NCBI GenBank assembly: GCA_029238125.1
Contig: JAQWGQ010000021.1
Coordinates: forward strand, 1 to 64,000
From: Flavobacteriaceae bacterium
GTDB lineage: Bacteria; Bacteroidota; Bacteroidia; Flavobacteriales; Flavobacteriaceae
Length of the DNA stretch: 64,000 bases
Direction: 5' to 3'
Every line of letters begins with the position of its first letter. The stretch's first letter is position 1. The notes beneath the pieces were generated by a model, which made no database searches, was not told the DNA's origin, and worked only from the letters and a program-made list of their open reading frames with translations. Shown piece by piece: positions 61,329 to 64,000 of this stretch. The translations under genes were made by a program, and so were the position numbers.

Positions 61329-62684
61329 TTAAACCAATAACCACTTGGCGATATAAAAAAAGAGAAAGATTCCAAAGATGTCATTGCTTGTGGTGATAAA
61401 CGGCCCTGTGGCAATTGCTGGATCGATACCCCTTCGATTTAGGATGATGGGCACAAAAGTGCCGATGAGCGCAGAAACAATAATCACACAAAGCATCGAT
61501 AAAGCGATCGTCAAACTGATTTCGGTCGGTTGTTGCGTGGCAACTCCAAACAAGATAACCAGTAGCGCGAGCGCACCTCCGTTGATGAGTCCAAGACCAA
61601 CTTCTTTGAGTAAGCGGTTGAGAAGACTGCCTTTGACCACATCATTGGCAAGACCCTGAACAATGATTGCGGACGATTGTACACCAACATTACCAGCCAT
61701 GGCTGCAATCAGGGGTGTAAAAAAGAATAACGATTTATACGATGGGTGATTCATAAAACTCTCAAAGCCCTCGAGGATAAATACACTTCCGAGCCCTCCA
61801 ATCAAACCCAAAACCAACCATGGAAGTCTTGCTTTAGTGAGTTGAACAATGGAGTCATTGGCTTCAACGTCAGAGGAAATTCCCGCTGCGAGCTGATAAT
61901 CTTTTTCTGCTTCATCCTTGATTAAATCAACAATATCGTCGATTGTAATTCTACCGACCAGTTGTTTGTTTTCATTGACAACAGGGATTGCCTCTAAGTC
62001 ATATTTCGACATGATTTTTGCCACTTCCTCTCCGTTTACATCAACTTGTACATAATCGACTTTGGGGATATAAATGCTTGCGATTTTGCTTTTCTCATTC
62101 GCGGTTAGCAAATCTTTTAACGACAAGCGTCCAAGCAATACATTCTCATTATCAACAACATAAATAGAATGGACTCGAGTGACCTCTTGCGCTTGTATGC
62201 GCATTTCGCGCACACAGCGTGTAACCGTCCAGTTTTGATTGACACAAACCAACTCTTTAGCCATCAATCCACCCGCAGAATTTTCATCGTATGAAAGGAG
62301 TTCACGGATGTCATCAGCGTGTTCTGTGTCTGAGATTTGGTCGATTACTTCTTTTTGGATCTCCATGGGGAGTTCCGCTACGATATCCACAGCGTCGTCG
62401 GTATCAAGCTCATTGATTTCGGTCGCAATTTCCTCTGAAGATAGTGCATCCAAGATGTTTTCTCGGACATCTTCATCCAGTTCGGTGAGCATATCTGCTG
62501 TTTTTTCAGAGTCAATCAGCTTGAACAAATACACCGCTTGTTCGATTTGGAGGGCGTCAAAAATTTCTGCTAAATCTGCGTAGTGATATTCTTTGAAAAG
62601 AGTTTGAAGTGCTTTGTCATTTTCAGAGGCAATATCTCCGATGACTTGTTCTAGAAGTTTTTCGCTAAGCTGAAAAGGCGTCAT
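61329..62684 (-). CDS. mgtE: Magnesium transporter MgtE
   Basis: This 451-residue Mg2+ channel has an N-terminal MgtE_N superhelical domain (about 30-130, with acidic runs [20 protein letters not shown]), two CBS domains (about 130-255, [21 protein letters not shown] and [20 protein letters not shown]) and a C-terminal five-helix pore (about 280-451) with [21 protein letters not shown] and [15 protein letters not shown]. Cytosolic Mg2+ bound to the N and CBS domains gates the pore. I start at ATG 62684; the TTG at 62690 is the alternative. It overlaps ksgA by about 20 bp. Confidence 0.94.
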   Translation of the reverse strand: MTPFQLSEKLLEQVIGDIASENDKALQTLFKEYHYADLAEIFDALQIEQAVYLFKLIDSEKTADMLTELDEDVRENILDALSSEEIATEINELDTDDAVDIVAELPMEIQKEVIDQISDTEHADDIRELLSYDENSAGGLMAKELVCVNQNWTVTRCVREMRIQAQEVTRVHSIYVVDNENVLLGRLSLKDLLTANEKSKIASIYIPKVDYVQVDVNGEEVAKIMSKYDLEAIPVVNENKQLVGRITIDDIVDLIKDEAEKDYQLAAGISSDVEANDSIVQLTKARLPWLVLGLIGGLGSVFILEGFESFMNHPSYKSLFFFTPLIAAMAGNVGVQSSAIIVQGLANDVVKGSLLNRLLKEVGLGLINGGALALLVILFGVATQQPTEISLTIALSMLCVIIVSALIGTFVPIILNRRGIDPAIATGPFITTSNDIFGIFLFFYIAKWLLV

Positions 62685-63444
62685 GAGCAATCAAATTTGT
62701 GATGCGAACAAAATCCGAAACGCCCAGTTGTTCAGGACGTTGCCCAAAGATAGTGTCTTCTTTTAAATTGGCTGGTAAAGAAAAGGTTTTTAAACTGTTT
62801 CGCAAGGTTTTACGCCTTTGCTGAAAGGCGGTTTTGACGACTTGGAAGTACAAGCGTTCATCACAATCCAATTTGATATTTTCTTTTCTTCGCAACCGCA
62901 AAACAGCTGATGCAACTTTCGGTGGGGGATTAAACACAAAACGGTTGACATTAAATAAATACTCCGTTTCGTAAAAACTCTGCGTCAATACGGACAGTAT
63001 ACCATAGGATTTTGAGCCAGGGGGCTCGCAAATACGCTCGGCAACCTCTTTTTGAAACATGCCTACAAATTCAGGAACTCGCTCCCGGTTTTCAATGGTT
63101 TTAAATAAGATTTGAGAAGAGATGTTGTACGGAAAATTACCAATAATTGCGAGTGGACTTGGAAACTGATTGGCCAAATCGCATTTCAGAAAATCTCCAA
63201 AAACCAGATTGGATTTTAATTTGGGATAGTTGTCTTGTAAGTAATCAATGGATTCTTCATCAACTTCAATGGCATGAATGGTATAATCCGTTTGCAGTAG
63301 ATATTGAGTAAGCACACCCATTCCAGGTCCAACCTCCAAAACATCTTTGTAGCCCAGCCCGGTGAGTGCTCCCGCAATATTTTGTGCGATATTCAGATCG
63401 GTCAAAAAGTGTTGACCCAGATGTTTTTTTGGTCGAACTCTCAA
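62665..63444 (-). CDS. rsmA: 16S rRNA (adenine1518-N6/adenine1519-N6)-dimethyltransferase, TTG start
   Basis: This 259-residue SAM enzyme (KsgA) dimethylates two adenines in helix 45 of 16S rRNA. It has [13 protein letters not shown], the SAM motif [22 protein letters not shown] and the catalytic [10 protein letters not shown], and a C-terminal helical domain. The frame opens with TTG (63444), since no ATG or GTG fits and the family's KKHLGQHFL motif begins at residue 6. The start overlaps the DUF4286 stop as TTGA. Confidence 0.94.
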   Translation of the reverse strand: MRVRPKKHLGQHFLTDLNIAQNIAGALTGLGYKDVLEVGPGMGVLTQYLLQTDYTIHAIEVDEESIDYLQDNYPKLKSNLVFGDFLKCDLANQFPSPLAIIGNFPYNISSQILFKTIENRERVPEFVGMFQKEVAERICEPPGSKSYGILSVLTQSFYETEYLFNVNRFVFNPPPKVASAVLRLRRKENIKLDCDERLYFQVVKTAFQQRRKTLRNSLKTFSLPANLKEDTIFGQRPEQLGVSDFVRITNLIAHDAFSA

Positions 63445-63731
63445 GGGGCTAGTTTTTCGAGTTCTGTGTCAAAGCTTACCCACTTATTGGGAAATGAAGT
63501 TTGGAGTTGTTGGTAGGTGCTGTCCAATTCAATGCGTTTAAAATCTCGGATTGCTGTTGCAGATTCAAACTCGATTTGAAGTCCAAATGTTGGATGGGTG
63601 TTAGCATCACTATGTATACGCAATAGTGAACTCTTGTGGTCTAGTTTGGGAATAATTTGCTGCTGAACATAGGAGACAAAACCCTCTTCGACAGATGGAT
63701 CAACACTAAAGGTGATATTGAGAATATGCAT
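63441..63731 (-). CDS. DUF4286 family protein
   Basis: This 96-residue protein fits DUF4286, a Bacteroidota family with a dimeric alpha-beta barrel-like fold: [28 protein letters not shown], then [18 protein letters not shown] and [13 protein letters not shown]. Function is unknown. It lies between serS and ksgA on the same strand (8 bp after serS) and its TGA stop overlaps the ksgA TTG start, so translation is coupled. Confidence 0.85.
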   Translation of the reverse strand: MHILNITFSVDPSVEEGFVSYVQQQIIPKLDHKSSLLRIHSDANTHPTFGLQIEFESATAIRDFKRIELDSTYQQLQTSFPNKWVSFDTELEKLAP

Positions 63732-63739
63732 ACAGACAG

Positions 63740-64000
63740 TTAGCGAATCATGTCAAATCCAGTATACGAAACCAGGGCTTCTGGAATGCGAATGCCGTTT
63801 TCAGATTGATGGTTTTCAAGAAGTCCAGCAATGATACGCGGAAGAGCAAGCGCACTCCCATTAAGGGTGTGTACCCATTTCCGGTTTCCATCGTTGTCTT
63901 TAAAACGAAGCTTTAGGCGAGTGGATTGATAACTCTCAAAGTTGGATACAGAGCTCACTTCAAGCCATCGCTCTTGCGCAGTGGAATAGATTTCAAAATC
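63740..64000 (-). CDS. serS: Seryl-tRNA synthetase, C-terminal part (runs off the window)
   Basis: This is the C-terminal 86 residues of SerRS. The segment VSSVSNFESYQSTRLKLRFKD and motif 3 region LNGSALALPRIIAGLLENHQ are diagnostic of the class II SerRS active site. The frame is open through the end of the window, so the gene continues beyond 64000. It is followed by DUF4286, ksgA and mgtE on the same strand, probably one transcription unit. Confidence 0.93.
   Translation of the reverse strand, partial: DFEIYSTAQERWLEVSSVSNFESYQSTRLKLRFKDNDGNRKWVHTLNGSALALPRIIAGLLENHQSENGIRIPEALVSYTGFDMIR

Noticed and set aside
62239-62583. Serine-rich 114-codon frame on the plus strand
   Set aside because: It mirrors the acidic repeats of mgtE on the other strand, so the Ser richness is an artefact of reading Glu/Asp codons in reverse.
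1-64000. CRISPR arrays, insertion sequences, integrases and rRNA genes
   Set aside because: None was seen. The only long direct repeat is the GH16 domain pair, which is coding and has no transposase or terminal repeats.

Overview
The window is a gene-dense stretch of a marine member of the Flavobacteriaceae (Bacteroidota), read from one contig with no end or origin visible. The lineage call rests on three things. Promoters carry the Bacteroidota -7 element TAnnTTTG, sometimes with a TTG/TTTG about 19 bp upstream. Several secreted proteins end in type IX secretion (T9SS) sorting domains. Family-typical genes are present: a DUF2723 giant membrane protein, DUF4286, a stand-alone aspartokinase, and a myxol-type carotenoid gene set. 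No insertion sequence, phage or CRISPR array was seen, and no gap between genes exceeds 300 bp.

Layout. 1-7.5 kb holds ribosomal proteins S9 (partial) and L13, DNA polymerase I, a redox-dead thioredoxin-like protein and the DUF2723 protein. 7.5-11.9 kb holds tRNA-Gln(TTG), a metallo-beta-lactamase/rhodanese sulfur enzyme, a penicillin-acylase-family hydrolase and a Rieske-like lipoprotein. 11.9-19.4 kb is a carotenoid region: phytoene desaturase (crtI), a pirin, a decayed HMA-domain membrane gene, an FMN reductase, a CrtA-like hydroxylase, crtD, a small T9SS cargo protein and cruF, whose stop codon runs into tRNA-Arg(CCT). CruF, CrtD and the CrtA-like enzyme would together build the 1'-hydroxy, 3',4'-desaturated, 2'-hydroxylated end of myxol. 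crtB and the cyclase are not in the window.

19.6-48.2 kb is a large beta-1,3-glucan (laminarin) utilisation locus: a secreted GH81, a three-module glucan-binding T9SS protein, a T9SS GH16, a membrane-spanning LuxR-type regulator, and then a same-strand run of ten genes (30677-48191). That run encodes a glycosidase fused to an outer-membrane beta-barrel, a jelly-roll surface lipoprotein, a GH16 lipoprotein, a sugar-porter MFS carrier, a GH149 beta-1,3-glucan phosphorylase, a GH17 lipoprotein, a GH30 lipoprotein, a GPH-type MFS carrier fused to a GH17 domain, and two GH17 enzymes without signal peptides. There is no SusC/SusD pair. My reading is that surface GH81/GH16 enzymes cut laminarin, the barrel protein may provide a TonB-independent outer-membrane route, GH30 and GH17 lipoproteins trim beta-1,6 branches and short chains, the MFS carriers import oligosaccharides, and cytosolic GH17 plus GH149 finish them with phosphorolysis. 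This arrangement is the most unusual system in the window.

48.2-64 kb is housekeeping again: a small lipoprotein, a nucleoside-diphosphate-sugar-epimerase-like protein, a CBS protein, a zinc-ribbon protein, SSB, an HDAC-family hydrolase, a short MetG, a YraN-type nuclease, an ACT-like regulator, Mfd, a GNAT acetyltransferase, aspartokinase, arsenate reductase, a D-2-hydroxyacid dehydrogenase, MgtE, KsgA, DUF4286 and the C-terminal part of SerRS. Several housekeeping genes have the -7 box only 4-6 nt from the start codon, so their mRNAs are probably leaderless. Several convergent gene pairs share bases of their stop codons.
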